Part shown: piece after piece, positions 7,972 to 16,961 of the stretch | Numbering within the stretch: position 1 is the stretch's first letter | How the letters are laid out: each line of letters opens with the position of its first letter | NCBI RefSeq assembly: GCF_013407935.1 | Contig: NZ_JACBZU010000004.1 | Coordinates: 1 to 64,000, forward strand | Direction of reading: 5' to 3' | From: Allomuricauda sp. ARW1Y1 | GTDB taxonomy: Bacteria; Bacteroidota; Bacteroidia; Flavobacteriales; Flavobacteriaceae | Length of the DNA stretch: 64,000 nt | Translations under genes and position numbers: made by a program | Notes under the pieces: model-generated | Databases searched by the model: none | What the model was told of the DNA's origin: nothing | What the model saw: only the letters and a program-made list of their open reading frames with translations

Positions 7972-9272
7972 GTCTTCTGCTTTTTTTTGCGGGCGGCGGG
8001 AAACAACACGTTGTTCAAAATCAATCGGTATCCTGGTGAAGTTGGGTGCAATTCCAATTCCGTTTTGGGGTCCCCTACCCTATGCTGGTAATCCTCTGGA
8101 TCATGTCCGCCATAAAAGGTGAAGAAACCTTTCCCTTTTATACCATGAATGTATCGGGCCTCTCCATTGATTTTGTTCTCGCCCAAGACCATTACCGTGG
8201 GCTTCACTTCGTTTCGGGTATAGGCAGTGGTCTGCCCCATAAACCCTTTTACCAAACTCGTATGGTTTTGCGTTAGCATGGTAGGTACAGGGTCCCATTT
8301 AGCGGAAAACTCCATCAAAGAAAAATAATCCGATTCTCTGGGTACGTTGGCACGTTTGTTTGTCATATCGATGGAGGAAAACTCATATCGGATGGGGTTC
8401 CGTTCCAAGGTAAAGTTGGTGAAGGCAAATGTCTTGCTAAAATCCAATTTGGCTTGATAGTTCGCATCCGAGGGGTCCCCATCGAACATGGGCTCACAGA
8501 TATCCACTCCCTCTGCAGCAAGGGCAATATCAAAACTATCGGTTGCGGAGCACATGGCAAACATAAACCCACCCCCAATCACATAATTTCTGATCTTGAG
8601 GGCAACGGCCAATTTCTCTTCGGAAACTTTTGAGTAGCCCAAGCTCTGCGCCAAAGCCTCTGCGTTGGCCTTATCCTCAATATACCATGGAGCCGCTCGA
8701 TAATGTCCGTAAAAGCGGCCATACTGGCCTGTAAAGTCCTCATGGTGCAGGTGCAACCAATCGTATAGCGCCAATTTATCGCCAAGGACTTCAGTATCGT
8801 ATATGGTGGTATAGGGAATCTCCGCATAGGTCAGTACCATGGTTACGGCATCGTCCCAAGGTTGGTTCCCCTTTGGGGAATACACCGCAATCTTTGGTGC
8901 TTTTTCAAGGATAACGGCATCCTGATTCTGTGATGGACTGCTGATTTCATCCAAGATTTGCTCGGCCTGCGCATCGGATAAGACCTCAAAGGAAACACCA
9001 CGAATTTGGCATTCCTTTCGAATCGCATCACCATCAGGCAACAAAAAAGAGCCGCCCCGATAATTGAGCAGCCATTGCACCTTTTGCTGCTTGGACAATA
9101 CCCAATAGGTAATTCCGTAAGCTTTTAAATGATTTTTTTGACCTTCGGCATCCATCGGTACCAGGATGACCGAGGCAAAAGATTGTAAAGAAAGTAAGAG
9201 TAAAATAAAAAAAAGACCTCTTGACTTCGCTCGAGGTGACAGAAAGGTTGCTATTTTAAAAAGGTACGTCAT
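7968..9272 (-). CDS. exported protein of the Bacteroidota 'asparagine synthetase B' group
   Basis: Proteins of this type (PMDAEGQKNHLKAYGITYWVL, LNYRGGSFLLPD near the N-terminus) are usually named asparagine synthetase B in Bacteroidota, but it has neither the N-terminal-Cys glutaminase nor the AMP-binding synthetase domain. The middle region GGGFMFAMCSATDSFD resembles a class I glutamine-amidotransferase/ThuA-like nucleophile elbow with Cys. A hydrophobic stretch (LFFILLLLSLQSFAS) precedes the conserved part, so it is exported. The start is uncertain: the ATG at 9272 lies inside the end of dnaB (17-base overlap) and the first codons run through a dispersed palindromic repeat at 9215-9240. 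True function unknown. Confidence 0.7.
   Translation of the reverse strand: MTYLFKIATFLSPRAKSRGLFFILLLLSLQSFASVILVPMDAEGQKNHLKAYGITYWVLSKQQKVQWLLNYRGGSFLLPDGDAIRKECQIRGVSFEVLSDAQAEQILDEISSPSQNQDAVILEKAPKIAVYSPKGNQPWDDAVTMVLTYAEIPYTTIYDTEVLGDKLALYDWLHLHHEDFTGQYGRFYGHYRAAPWYIEDKANAEALAQSLGYSKVSEEKLAVALKIRNYVIGGGFMFAMCSATDSFDIALAAEGVDICEPMFDGDPSDANYQAKLDFSKTFAFTNFTLERNPIRYEFSSIDMTNKRANVPRESDYFSLMEFSAKWDPVPTMLTQNHTSLVKGFMGQTTAYTRNEVKPTVMVLGENKINGEARYIHGIKGKGFFTFYGGHDPEDYQHRVGDPKTELELHPTSPGYRLILNNVLFPAARKKKQKT
9215..9240. repeat. dispersed palindromic repeat of flavobacterial type
   Basis: The block GACCTCTTGACTTCGCTCGA then GGTGAC is a variant of the palindrome CCTCGACTTCGCTCGAGG (arms CCTCGA and TCGAGG, here with a 2-base TT insertion in the left arm), a REP-like sequence I recall as scattered in many copies in Flavobacteriaceae genomes. 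It sits within 50 bases of the dnaB 3' end and lies in frame within the first codons of the next gene. Only one copy was noticed in this window. Confidence 0.6.
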
Positions 9273-10803
9273 TATCATCTGGGTCATCGTCACTGTTCAT
9301 TGCGCTGCCAAAAGCATCATCCGCACTCGGATAATTTGGCGTCGCAAAGGGATTTTCTTCGTCCGCATTCATCTTCGATTGGAATTCGAACGGGGAATCA
9401 AAGTCATCCAAGTTATCAAATTTACCCAGAGCACCCACAAATTTTAACCTAATATTTTCTAAACCTCCGTTACGGTGTTTGGCCACAATAAACTCGGCTT
9501 GACCTTGGGTCGGGGTGCGCTCCTCATCGTCCCACTCGTCAATTTTATAATATTCCGGCCTGTAAATAAAGGAAACGATATCCGCGTCCTGCTCAATGGC
9601 TCCCGATTCCCTCAAATCGGAAAGAATGGGTCGTTTACTGCCTCCCCTTGTCTCCACGGCCCTTGATAACTGGGATAGGGCAATCACGGGAACGTTGAGT
9701 TCCTTGGCCAATGCCTTTAAGTTTCTGGAGATAGTGGAGATTTCCTGTTCACGGTTCCCTCCTTTTTGGCTTCCACCTGCCGTCATCAACTGCAAGTAGT
9801 CGATAATGATTAACTTGATGCCATGTTGGGATGCCAATCGTCTGGCCTTGGCCCTCAAGTCAAATATGGAAAGTGATGGAGTGTCATCAATGAACAAAGG
9901 TGCCTTTTCCAAGGTCTTTACTTTTACATTGAGCTGTTCCCACTCATGCTTTTCCAGCTTACCGGTCCGTAACTTTTCGGAAGACAAGCCTGTTTCGGAA
10001 GAAATCAAACGGGTAATCAACTGCACGGATGACATCTCCAAGGAGAAAAAGGCGACGGGAATTTCTGAATTCACCGCAATGTTCCTAGCCATGGATAGGG
10101 TCAAGGCCGTTTTACCCATACCGGGACGTGCTGCCACAATAATCAAATCACTGGGTTGCCATCCAGAGGTCAACTTGTCCAATTTATCAAAACCGGAGGG
10201 GATTCCACTCAACCCCTCTTTGTTGGATATTTCCTCAATTCGCTTTTTGGCCTGTATCACCAAATTTTGGGCGGTTTCGGCCGAACGTTTGAGGTTTCCT
10301 TGGGTGACTTCGTACAATTTAGCCTCCGCATTGTCCAGAAGGTCAAAAACATCGGTGGCATCACTGTAAGCTTCTTCAATGATATCGTTAGAAATCTTGA
10401 TCAGACTTCTTTGAATGTATTTTTGAAGTATGATCCTGGCGTGAAACTCAATATGCGCCGAAGAGGCTACTTTTTGGGTGAGTTTTATCAAGTAAAAATC
10501 ACCTCCTACAGCTTCCAGCTTTCCATCCTTCTTTAATTGCGCCGAAACGGTTAATAAATCAACCGGTTCGGAAGATTCGAACAATTTAAAGATGGCTTCG
10601 TAAATATATTTGTGGGAATCCTTATAGAAAACATCTGGATGAAGAATATCGATGACCTCATCCACCCCTTTTTTGTCAATCATCATCGCGCCCAGCACAA
10701 CCTCCTCTAAATCAACTGCTTGAGGTGGTATTTTTCCCTTCTCCAAATTGATAAGGGTGGATTTGTCCACGCGATGTCCAACAATGGGGCTAGGTTTTTC
10801 CAT
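9256..10803 (-). CDS. dnaB: replicative DNA helicase DnaB
   Basis: Hexameric 5'-3' helicase that unwinds the replication fork. The N-terminal DnaB primase-interacting domain covers about residues 28-130, and the RecA-like core has Walker A RPGMGKT (226-232), Walker B LIIIDYLQLM, and the KELNVPVIALSQLSR and DLRESGAIEQDAD motifs. Length 515 is normal; the acidic tail ending DDNDVPF may contact other replisome proteins. The start at 10803 is followed immediately by the expected sequence. It is preceded by a 167-base intergenic stretch holding DnaA-box-like repeats. Confidence 0.98.
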   Translation of the reverse strand: MEKPSPIVGHRVDKSTLINLEKGKIPPQAVDLEEVVLGAMMIDKKGVDEVIDILHPDVFYKDSHKYIYEAIFKLFESSEPVDLLTVSAQLKKDGKLEAVGGDFYLIKLTQKVASSAHIEFHARIILQKYIQRSLIKISNDIIEEAYSDATDVFDLLDNAEAKLYEVTQGNLKRSAETAQNLVIQAKKRIEEISNKEGLSGIPSGFDKLDKLTSGWQPSDLIIVAARPGMGKTALTLSMARNIAVNSEIPVAFFSLEMSSVQLITRLISSETGLSSEKLRTGKLEKHEWEQLNVKVKTLEKAPLFIDDTPSLSIFDLRAKARRLASQHGIKLIIIDYLQLMTAGGSQKGGNREQEISTISRNLKALAKELNVPVIALSQLSRAVETRGGSKRPILSDLRESGAIEQDADIVSFIYRPEYYKIDEWDDEERTPTQGQAEFIVAKHRNGGLENIRLKFVGALGKFDNLDDFDSPFEFQSKMNADEENPFATPNYPSADDAFGSAMNSDDDPDDNDVPF

Positions 10804-10856
10804 GAATGCGAAAGTAGCTAATTAACCTTTAGTTAACTTTAATTTTGACGGATGTG

Positions 10857-10913
10857 ATTTCCACAGGTACTCAACAATTTAAATGTTGATAACTTAAAAT
10901 ACCTGTTGATAAC
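10857..10913. promoter_or_regulatory. cluster of DnaA-box-like sequences between dnaB and accA
   Basis: TGTTGATAAC occurs twice (10884-10893 and 10904-10913), exactly 20 bases apart; its complement contains TTATCAACA, one base from the DnaA box TTATCCACA. A third site, ATTTCCACA (10857-10865), differs at two positions. The stretch is AT-rich. This could be DnaA control of dnaB or a minor DnaA-titration site; the origin itself cannot be claimed. Confidence 0.4.
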
Positions 10914-10970
10914 ATAAAAAAAATCGGGGATATTACCTAACAAAAAAGATAAGTCCCCGAAAAACAAGAT

Positions 10971-11924
10971 TTATTCGCTGAAAACACCCATGTTGGCGTA
11001 TTTATCCATACGGTTTTTTACCAATTCTTTTGGTGATAACTTTTTGAGTTCTTCGTAATGGGAAGAAATTTTGTCCGCAACGGTCTCAAAGGTCTTTTGT
11101 CGGTTCGAATGGGCTCCACCAAGGGGCTCCTTCACGATTTCATCGACCAACCCTTGCTTCTTCATATCGGTGGCGGTCAATTTGAGGGCTTCTGCAGCCT
11201 GTTCCTTGTATTCCCAGCTTCTCCAAAGAATGGATGAGCAGGATTCTGGGGAGATTACGGAATACCATGTGTTTTCCAACATCAACACCTTGTCCCCTAC
11301 TCCAATGCCCAAAGCACCTCCAGAAGCTCCTTCCCCAATAATGATAACGATGATCGGGACTTTAAGACGGGTCATTTCCAAGATATTTCTGGCAATGGCC
11401 TCACCTTGTCCGCGCTCTTCCGCCTCAATGCCGGGATAGGCACCGGGAGTATCCACAAAGCACACTACTGGAATCTTGAACTTCTCCGCAGATTTCATCA
11501 AACGCAATGCTTTCCTATATCCCTCGGGATTCGCCATACCAAAATTTCGGTATTGACGGGTCTTGGTGTTATATCCTTTTTGCTGCCCAATGAACATATA
11601 GCTCTGGTCGCCGATTTTTCCCAATCCGCCAACCATGGCCTTGTCGTCCTTTACATTTCTATCCCCATGAAGTTCCAAAAAGGTATCCCCGCAAATGGCG
11701 TTGATGTAATCCATGGTGTACGGCCTGCTGGGGTGCCTTGAAAGCTGAACCCTTTGCCAGGCCGTGAGGTTTTGGTAAATATCCTTTCGGGTCTTTTCGA
11801 GTTTTTTCTCGATTTGCGAGCAGGTCTCGGTAACGTCAACATCACTTTCTTCCCCTATCACCATACATTTTTGAAGTTGCTCTTCAAGTTCTTTGATGGG
11901 GAGTTCAAATTCTAGATATTCCAT
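10971..11924 (-). CDS. accA: acetyl-CoA carboxylase carboxyltransferase subunit alpha
   Basis: Transfers the carboxyl group from carboxybiotin to acetyl-CoA, as half of the AccA2-AccD2 carboxyltransferase of fatty acid synthesis. The 317-residue protein starts [17 protein letters not shown] and carries [20 protein letters not shown] and [17 protein letters not shown], the two oxyanion/CoA-binding blocks of AccA, and [15 protein letters not shown] minus-strand TATATTTG at 11967-11960 fits a -7 box upstream, but no TTG lies at the right distance. Confidence 0.97.
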   Translation of the reverse strand: MEYLEFELPIKELEEQLQKCMVIGEESDVDVTETCSQIEKKLEKTRKDIYQNLTAWQRVQLSRHPSRPYTMDYINAICGDTFLELHGDRNVKDDKAMVGGLGKIGDQSYMFIGQQKGYNTKTRQYRNFGMANPEGYRKALRLMKSAEKFKIPVVCFVDTPGAYPGIEAEERGQGEAIARNILEMTRLKVPIIVIIIGEGASGGALGIGVGDKVLMLENTWYSVISPESCSSILWRSWEYKEQAAEALKLTATDMKKQGLVDEIVKEPLGGAHSNRQKTFETVADKISSHYEELKKLSPKELVKNRMDKYANMGVFSE

Positions 11925-12038
11925 GGGAAGTCTTTTATTTTCACGAAAAACAATGGGGACAAATATATAACATTATGGCATACTCACCTGAAATATACAA
12001 GTCTTTTAACGTCAACAATATACACTATTTTGGACAGA

Positions 12039-13121
12039 TTAGCGCTTGGCTTTCATGAGCATGTAAACGGCAAAAACGCCAAAAAGAAGGTTGGGTATCA
12101 CCACGGCCAATAGCGGTGAAAAACCCGATTGCTCCGCCAATGTCCCAAAAACCTTGTCGAAAAAGATGTAGACAAAGGCCACCCCGATACCAAAGGCCAA
12201 ATTGAGCCCCATACCGCCCCTTCGTTTCATGGAAGAAACAGCTACGGCAATTACGGTAAGGATAAAAGCTGCAATGGGAAGTGCCCACCGTTTGTACTTC
12301 ACCAGCACGTAAGCATTGATATTGGATGCGCCCTTTCTTCGCTGGTCTTCTATAAAGTCGTTGAGCTCAAAAAGGTTTTTGGTTTCCGCTACGTAGGACA
12401 CTGGGGTAAGGTCATCAATCTGAAATGAAAAGATGGTATCCAATCGCCTTTTGGCCTCGATATATTCAGTTTCGTTGCGCAAGGTGCGTTTTTCGTAGTT
12501 CGTCAACCTGTAAAGGCTATCATCCTTTACCCACCGGATGTTGCTAGCGGAAATCTTGTAGTCCAGTTTACCAATGGAATCGAAGTGCTCGTAAGTGAAA
12601 TTGTAACCAATCTGACGGTTGGGATCAAAACTGCTCACGTAAATGTAATCCCGTTCGTTCAATTGGTTGAAGATATTTTCCGTTACACGGTCGCGCTTCC
12701 CTTTTTTAAAGTATTTGTACTCAAACTCATTGAAACCAATACTGGCATGTGGCACAATAAACATCCCCATCATAAAAATCAGAATGGCCACTAGGGTTGC
12801 CCCTACAAAATAAGGTCTCAAAAACCGCCAAAAGGAGACGCCGCTGCTCAAAATCGCAACGATTTCGGTATTACTGGCCAATTTGGAGGTAAAAAATATA
12901 ATCGATAGAAACAAAAAGATGGGCAACAACAAGTTTCCGATTACTAAAGTAAAGTTGCCGTAAAACACAATGACCTCTGCCAAAGGGGCCTCGTTGTCAA
13001 TGATTTTCCCAATTTTCTCCGCTAAGTTGGCCATGATCCCAATGGGCACGAACAACAGGAGCATCCCCATAAAGGTAATGAGGTAGCGTTTAAGGATGTA
13101 TCTATCGAGTATGGTAAGCAT
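12039..13121 (-). CDS. LptF/LptG family permease
   Basis: Inner-membrane permease subunit of the LptB2FG exporter that extracts lipopolysaccharide for transport to the outer membrane. It is 360 residues with N-terminal (about 12-110) and C-terminal (about 265-355) groups of three helices flanking a periplasmic beta-jellyroll domain. The opening ILDRYILKRYLITF and the C-terminal SMKRRGGMGLNLAFGIG are family motifs. It overlaps tgt as TAATG (one base), so the two are translationally coupled. LptF and LptG cannot be told apart with confidence; the tgt-linked Bacteroidota copy is usually labelled LptG. Confidence 0.88.
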   Translation of the reverse strand: MLTILDRYILKRYLITFMGMLLLFVPIGIMANLAEKIGKIIDNEAPLAEVIVFYGNFTLVIGNLLLPIFLFLSIIFFTSKLASNTEIVAILSSGVSFWRFLRPYFVGATLVAILIFMMGMFIVPHASIGFNEFEYKYFKKGKRDRVTENIFNQLNERDYIYVSSFDPNRQIGYNFTYEHFDSIGKLDYKISASNIRWVKDDSLYRLTNYEKRTLRNETEYIEAKRRLDTIFSFQIDDLTPVSYVAETKNLFELNDFIEDQRRKGASNINAYVLVKYKRWALPIAAFILTVIAVAVSSMKRRGGMGLNLAFGIGVAFVYIFFDKVFGTLAEQSGFSPLLAVVIPNLLFGVFAVYMLMKAKR

Positions 13122-14251
13122 TACAGTCGTTTATCCATTTGGTTCACCATCATGGTCTTCCACTCCAAGAAATCTCCGGCTAAAATACGTTCTCTTGCCG
13201 TACGCACCAACCACAAATAAAAGCCCAGGTTATGGATGGTGGCAATCTGCTTGCCCAAATACTCGTTGGCTGCAAATAAATGTCGCAAGTAAGCTTTCGA
13301 ATACTCGGTATCCACAAAGGTGATGCCCATTTCGTCTATGGGAGAAAAATCGTTTTCCCATTTTTTGTTTTTGATGTTGATGGTGCCGTGCGCTGTGAAC
13401 AACATGCCATTGCGTGCATTTCGAGTGGGCATTACACAATCGAACATATCCACACCAAGGGCAATGTTCTCCAAAATATTGATGGGTGTTCCCACACCCA
13501 TTAAATATCTGGGCTTGTCCTCTGGCAATATATCGCAAACAATCTCGGCCATTTCGTACATCTCCTCGGCAGGCTCTCCCGTGGAAAGTCCACCAATGGC
13601 ATTGCCTTCAGCTTCCACGGATGCAATATATTCCGCTGATTGTTTCCTTAAATCTTTGTAGGTAGACCCTTGAACAATGGGGAAAAAACTTTGGGAATAG
13701 CCGTATTTGAATGGAAGTTTTTCCAAATGATCGATACACCTGTCCAGCCACCTATGGGTAAGGTGCATGGAACGCTTCGCATATTGGTAATCGCAGGGAT
13801 ACGGGGTACACTCATCAAAAGCCATAATAATATCAGCTCCAATGGTGCGCTGTATTTCCATCACATTTTCAGGGGTAAATACGTGCAGGGAGCCATCAAT
13901 ATGGGACTTGAACTTAACGCCTTCCTCCTTAATTTTTCTGTTATCGGAAAGTGAATATACCTGATACCCCCCGCTATCGGTCAAAATAGGACGGTCCCAC
14001 CCCATAAATTGATGGAGTCCGCCAGCTTCTTCCAGAATCCCAGTGCCAGGCCTGAGGTACAGGTGATACGTATTTCCTAAAATAATATCCGGATTTATTT
14101 CCTCCTTTAGCTCCCGCTGATGCACCCCTTTTACCGAGGCAACCGTACCCACGGGCATAAAGATCGGGGTTTGTATGGTACCATTGTCCGTAAGCAATTC
14201 CCCGGCCCTTGCCTTGGTTTTTCCGTCCTTTTGTGTTAAGGTAAATTCCAA
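13121..14251 (-). CDS. tgt: tRNA-guanine transglycosylase
   Basis: Exchanges guanine-34 for preQ1 in tRNAs with GUN anticodons, on the queuosine pathway. At 376 residues it has the family length, with ILTDSGGYQVYSL (catalytic Asp and the base-binding loop), IGGLSTGE, and MFDCVMPTRNARNG with the nucleophilic Asp. The zinc motif found in most bacterial enzymes (CxCxxC) is not visible: the equivalent C-terminal region reads NDFSPIDEMGITFVDTEYSKAYLRHL, as far as I can tell a feature of Bacteroidota forms. It is first in an operon with the LptF/G permease. Confidence 0.95.
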   Translation of the reverse strand: MEFTLTQKDGKTKARAGELLTDNGTIQTPIFMPVGTVASVKGVHQRELKEEINPDIILGNTYHLYLRPGTGILEEAGGLHQFMGWDRPILTDSGGYQVYSLSDNRKIKEEGVKFKSHIDGSLHVFTPENVMEIQRTIGADIIMAFDECTPYPCDYQYAKRSMHLTHRWLDRCIDHLEKLPFKYGYSQSFFPIVQGSTYKDLRKQSAEYIASVEAEGNAIGGLSTGEPAEEMYEMAEIVCDILPEDKPRYLMGVGTPINILENIALGVDMFDCVMPTRNARNGMLFTAHGTINIKNKKWENDFSPIDEMGITFVDTEYSKAYLRHLFAANEYLGKQIATIHNLGFYLWLVRTARERILAGDFLEWKTMMVNQMDKRL

Positions 14252-14269
14252 TTGTTCGTTTTAGAACCG

Positions 14270-14296
14270 CAAATATAATTAACTCGGTTTGGCCAA
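14270..14296 (-). promoter_or_regulatory. probable promoter of tgt
   Basis: On the minus strand TATATTTG (14277-14270) is an exact -7 box about 19 bases before the tgt start. A TTG (14296-14294) precedes it with a 16-base spacer, one base shorter than the usual 17-23. Confidence 0.5.
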
Positions 14297-14355
14297 TCCT
14301 TAACAAAAAAATAAAGTTTCTGGAAGCAAGTGACCTAAAGGCTTCATTGCCAAAC

Positions 14356-14386
14356 TTGTTTTAGACGAATAATGCCATTACATTTG
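14356..14386 (+). promoter_or_regulatory. promoter of the split transketolase genes
   Basis: TTG (14356-14358), 20 bases, TACATTTG (14379-14386). It matches the Bacteroidota consensus exactly and leaves a leader of about 15-20 bases before the ATG at 14409. Confidence 0.8.
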
Positions 14387-14408
14387 ATATCTAAATATAT
14401 AAGACACC

Positions 14409-15254
14409 ATGCCGAATACGCAAGAATTACAAGACCTGGTCGTACAGGTAAGAAGGGACATTTTACGAATGGTCCATAACGTAAATTCGGGGCACCCGGG
14501 AGGATCCTTGGGCTGTACCGAGTTTTTTGTAGCACTCTACAACGAAATTATGGAGTTAAAGGATGGGTTTGATATGGACGGAATCGGGGAAGATGTCTTT
14601 TTCCTGTCCAATGGTCACATTTCGCCCGTTTTTTATAGTGTTTTAGCTCGAAGAGGTTATTTCCCATTGGAGGAATTGAACACTTTTAGGCTAATCGATT
14701 CCAGATTACAGGGCCATCCCACCACGCACGAAGGTTTACCAGGGGTCCGCGTAGCATCCGGTTCTTTGGGACAGGGCATGTCCGTAGCCATTGGTGCCGC
14801 TCTGTCCAAAAAACTGAATGGAGATGACCATTTGGTATTCAGTTTACATGGTGATGGTGAATTACAGGAAGGGCAAAACTGGGAAGCAATTATGTACGCT
14901 GCCGGCAATAAAGTGGACAATCTTATTGCAACAGTGGACAGAAACGGCCAACAAATTGATGGCGGTACGGAGGATGTACTTCCCCTAGGTGATGTTGCGG
15001 AAAAGTTCCGGGTTTTTGGTTGGGATGTACTCGAAATAGAAAACGGAAACGATTTGGAACAAGTTATTGCAGGCCTAAAGGAAGCCAAAAGCAGAACAGG
15101 AAAAGGAAAGCCGGTTTGTATTGTGATGACCACCGAAATGGGCAATGGAGTAGACTTTATGATGGGCACACATGCTTGGCACGGTAAAGCGCCAAACGAT
15201 GAACAACTGGCCACAGCATTGGAGCAAAACCCAGAGACCCTAGGCGATTACTAA
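14409..15254 (+). CDS. transketolase, N-terminal (thiamine-binding) subunit
   Basis: Together with the next gene it forms a two-chain transketolase of the pentose phosphate pathway. This 281-residue half carries the PP domain: HPGGSLGCTEFFVALY near 28, GSLGQGMSVAIGAAL, and the thiamine-diphosphate/magnesium motif HGDGELQEGQNWEAIM. ATVDRNGQQIDG follows. It lies 17 bases ahead of the C-terminal half. Split transketolases of this kind are known in Bacteroidota, archaea and some Firmicutes, so this is not a frameshift. Confidence 0.93.
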   Translation: MPNTQELQDLVVQVRRDILRMVHNVNSGHPGGSLGCTEFFVALYNEIMELKDGFDMDGIGEDVFFLSNGHISPVFYSVLARRGYFPLEELNTFRLIDSRLQGHPTTHEGLPGVRVASGSLGQGMSVAIGAALSKKLNGDDHLVFSLHGDGELQEGQNWEAIMYAAGNKVDNLIATVDRNGQQIDGGTEDVLPLGDVAEKFRVFGWDVLEIENGNDLEQVIAGLKEAKSRTGKGKPVCIVMTTEMGNGVDFMMGTHAWHGKAPNDEQLATALEQNPETLGDY

Positions 15255-15271
15255 TCATAGAAAAAGATAGA

Positions 15272-16225
15272 ATGACAAAATATACAGATCAAGGAAAACA
15301 AGATACCCGTAGCGGTTATGGCGCGGGAATGACAGAATTGGGGAGAACCAATCCAAACGTGGTAGCGCTTTGCGCCGATTTGGTAGGTTCCCTAAAAATA
15401 GAAACGTTTATCGAAGAAAATCCCGAGCGCTTCTTTCAAGTGGGCATCGCCGAGGCGAATATGATGGGTATTGCGGCTGGCTTGACCATTGGAGGCAAAA
15501 TACCCTTTGCATCCACATTTGCCAACTTTGCCACAGGCCGTGTCTACGATCAAATCCGTCAATCCATCGCCTATTCCGATAAGAACGTGAAAATATGTGC
15601 ATCCCACTCTGGTTTGACCTTGGGCGAGGATGGCGCGACCCACCAGATTTTAGAGGATATCGGTTTGATGAAAATGTTGCCCGGGATGACCGTTATCAAT
15701 CCATGTGATTACAACCAAACCAAGGCAGCTACCATTGCGATTGCTGAGCACCATGGACCGGTCTATCTTAGATTTGGACGACCCAAAGTGGCCAATTTTA
15801 CCCCAGTGGACCAAAAATTTGAAATCGGGAAGGCCCTTATGCTCAATGAAGGTACCGATGTGACCATTATTGCTACAGGTCATCTGGTTTGGGAAGCTTT
15901 GCTTGCGGCAGAAAGTTTGGAAAACCAAGGCATCTCCGCAGAGGTCATCAACATACACACTATAAAACCGTTGGACGATAAGGCTATTTTGGATTCCGTT
16001 AAAAAAACAGGTTGTGTGGTGACTGCCGAAGAACACAATTATTTGGGTGGACTCGGAGAAAGTGTGGCACGAGTGCTGGCTACGCACCATCCTACCCCTC
16101 AAGAGTTTGTGGCAACACAGGATACTTTTGGGGAGAGTGGAACGCCCGAACAGCTGATGGAGAAGTATGGATTGAACAATAAAGCCATAGAATCGGCCGT
16201 TTTAAAGGTGTTGAAACGTAAGTAG
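15272..16225 (+). CDS. transketolase, C-terminal subunit
   Basis: The second chain of the split transketolase: the pyrimidine-binding domain (about 1-180, with DLVGSLKIETF, RFFQVGIAEANMMGIAAGL including the conserved cofactor-activating Glu, and SHSGLTLGEDGATHQ) and the C-terminal domain (about 190-317, with TAEEHNYLGGLGE). Length 317. It is transcribed with the first chain from the promoter at 14356. Confidence 0.93.
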   Translation: MTKYTDQGKQDTRSGYGAGMTELGRTNPNVVALCADLVGSLKIETFIEENPERFFQVGIAEANMMGIAAGLTIGGKIPFASTFANFATGRVYDQIRQSIAYSDKNVKICASHSGLTLGEDGATHQILEDIGLMKMLPGMTVINPCDYNQTKAATIAIAEHHGPVYLRFGRPKVANFTPVDQKFEIGKALMLNEGTDVTIIATGHLVWEALLAAESLENQGISAEVINIHTIKPLDDKAILDSVKKTGCVVTAEEHNYLGGLGESVARVLATHHPTPQEFVATQDTFGESGTPEQLMEKYGLNNKAIESAVLKVLKRK

Positions 16226-16262
16226 TTTCAACTATCCCTTTTGGGGATATTCAACTTCTAAA

Positions 16263-16886
16263 ATGAACACACTTATGAAAAAAACGTTTCTAGTAGTAGC
16301 ATTTGCACTTATGGGCGCTGCTGTAATGGCACAAAGCGGCTCTGGTTTTGGAATCAAGGCTGGACTTTCCTACAACAAAAATGGGGATTTGATTGGTTCT
16401 GTCGGCGATGGCGGTCAGGATATTATTGAGGGCGCCGAAGGCAAAACGGGATATCATTTTGGTTTTTGGGGAAAATTGGATTTTCCAAAGATTTACCTCA
16501 GACCCGAATTGGTGTACTCGAAAACAAAAAGTTCGTATGACGTGGACGGAAACTCCCAAGATTACGATGTGTCCAAATTGGACCTGCCTGTTTTGTTGGG
16601 CTATAAATTGATTGGCCCCCTACACATTTTTGCTGGACCTGCTTTTCAATATACCTTGAACAACGATTTGGGCGATTTGCAGGTAGAAGACGTGGAAAAC
16701 GACTTTACCGTGGGCCTAAACGTAGGTGTTGGAGTCAACATCGGAAGATTGGGCCTTGACGTTCGATATGAAAGAGGATTCTCTGAAAACGAAGCCCGTT
16801 TTATTGGAAACAATATTACCGACGTTTCTGGTAGAGTGGATACGAGACCATCACAGATCATTTTCTCAGCACTATTGAAATTGTAA
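16263..16886 (+). CDS. outer membrane beta-barrel protein
   Basis: A 207-residue exported protein. The signal peptide ends at MGAAVMAQ, with either ATG at 16263 or 16275 possible. The mature part alternates short strands (FGIKAGLSYN, YHFGFWGKLDF, IYLRPELVYSK, LDLPVLLGYK, LHIFAGPAFQY, GLNVGVGVNIGRLGLDVRYERGF) and ends with a hydrophobic strand IIFSALLKL, as expected of an 8-stranded porin-like (PorT/OmpW-like) barrel. Its role is unknown. It is followed by a strong terminator. It starts 37 bases after the transketolase and may be read from the same promoter. Confidence 0.82.
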   Translation: MNTLMKKTFLVVAFALMGAAVMAQSGSGFGIKAGLSYNKNGDLIGSVGDGGQDIIEGAEGKTGYHFGFWGKLDFPKIYLRPELVYSKTKSSYDVDGNSQDYDVSKLDLPVLLGYKLIGPLHIFAGPAFQYTLNNDLGDLQVEDVENDFTVGLNVGVGVNIGRLGLDVRYERGFSENEARFIGNNITDVSGRVDTRPSQIIFSALLKL

Positions 16887-16902
16887 TAGTACATGTTGAT
16901 CT

Positions 16903-16940
16903 AAAAAAAATCCCCGTTGAAAGCAACGGGGATTTTTTTA
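16903..16940. terminator. bidirectional terminator
   Basis: TCCCCGTTG (16911-16919) pairs with CAACGGGGA (16924-16932) around AAAG, with an A run on the left and a T run on the right, so it can end transcripts from both the barrel gene (+) and the FKBP gene (-). Confidence 0.9.
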
Positions 16941-16961
16941 TGTACTATATTTTCGTTCTGA

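Noticed and set aside
9215..9240. Transcription terminator for dnaB
   Set aside because: The hairpin is followed by no T run on the minus strand before the next signal peptide, and the sequence fits a dispersed palindromic repeat better.
10857..10913. Chromosomal origin (oriC) call
   Set aside because: Only two or three imperfect DnaA boxes and no skew calculation; kept as a possible DnaA regulatory site instead.
14657..15214. Long minus-strand frame inside transketolase
   Set aside because: It is a shadow of the forward gene with Ser/Pro-rich, non-homologous translation.
14409..16225. Frameshifted transketolase
   Set aside because: Two separate chains with a spacer and good ATG starts are the normal split form, not a broken gene.
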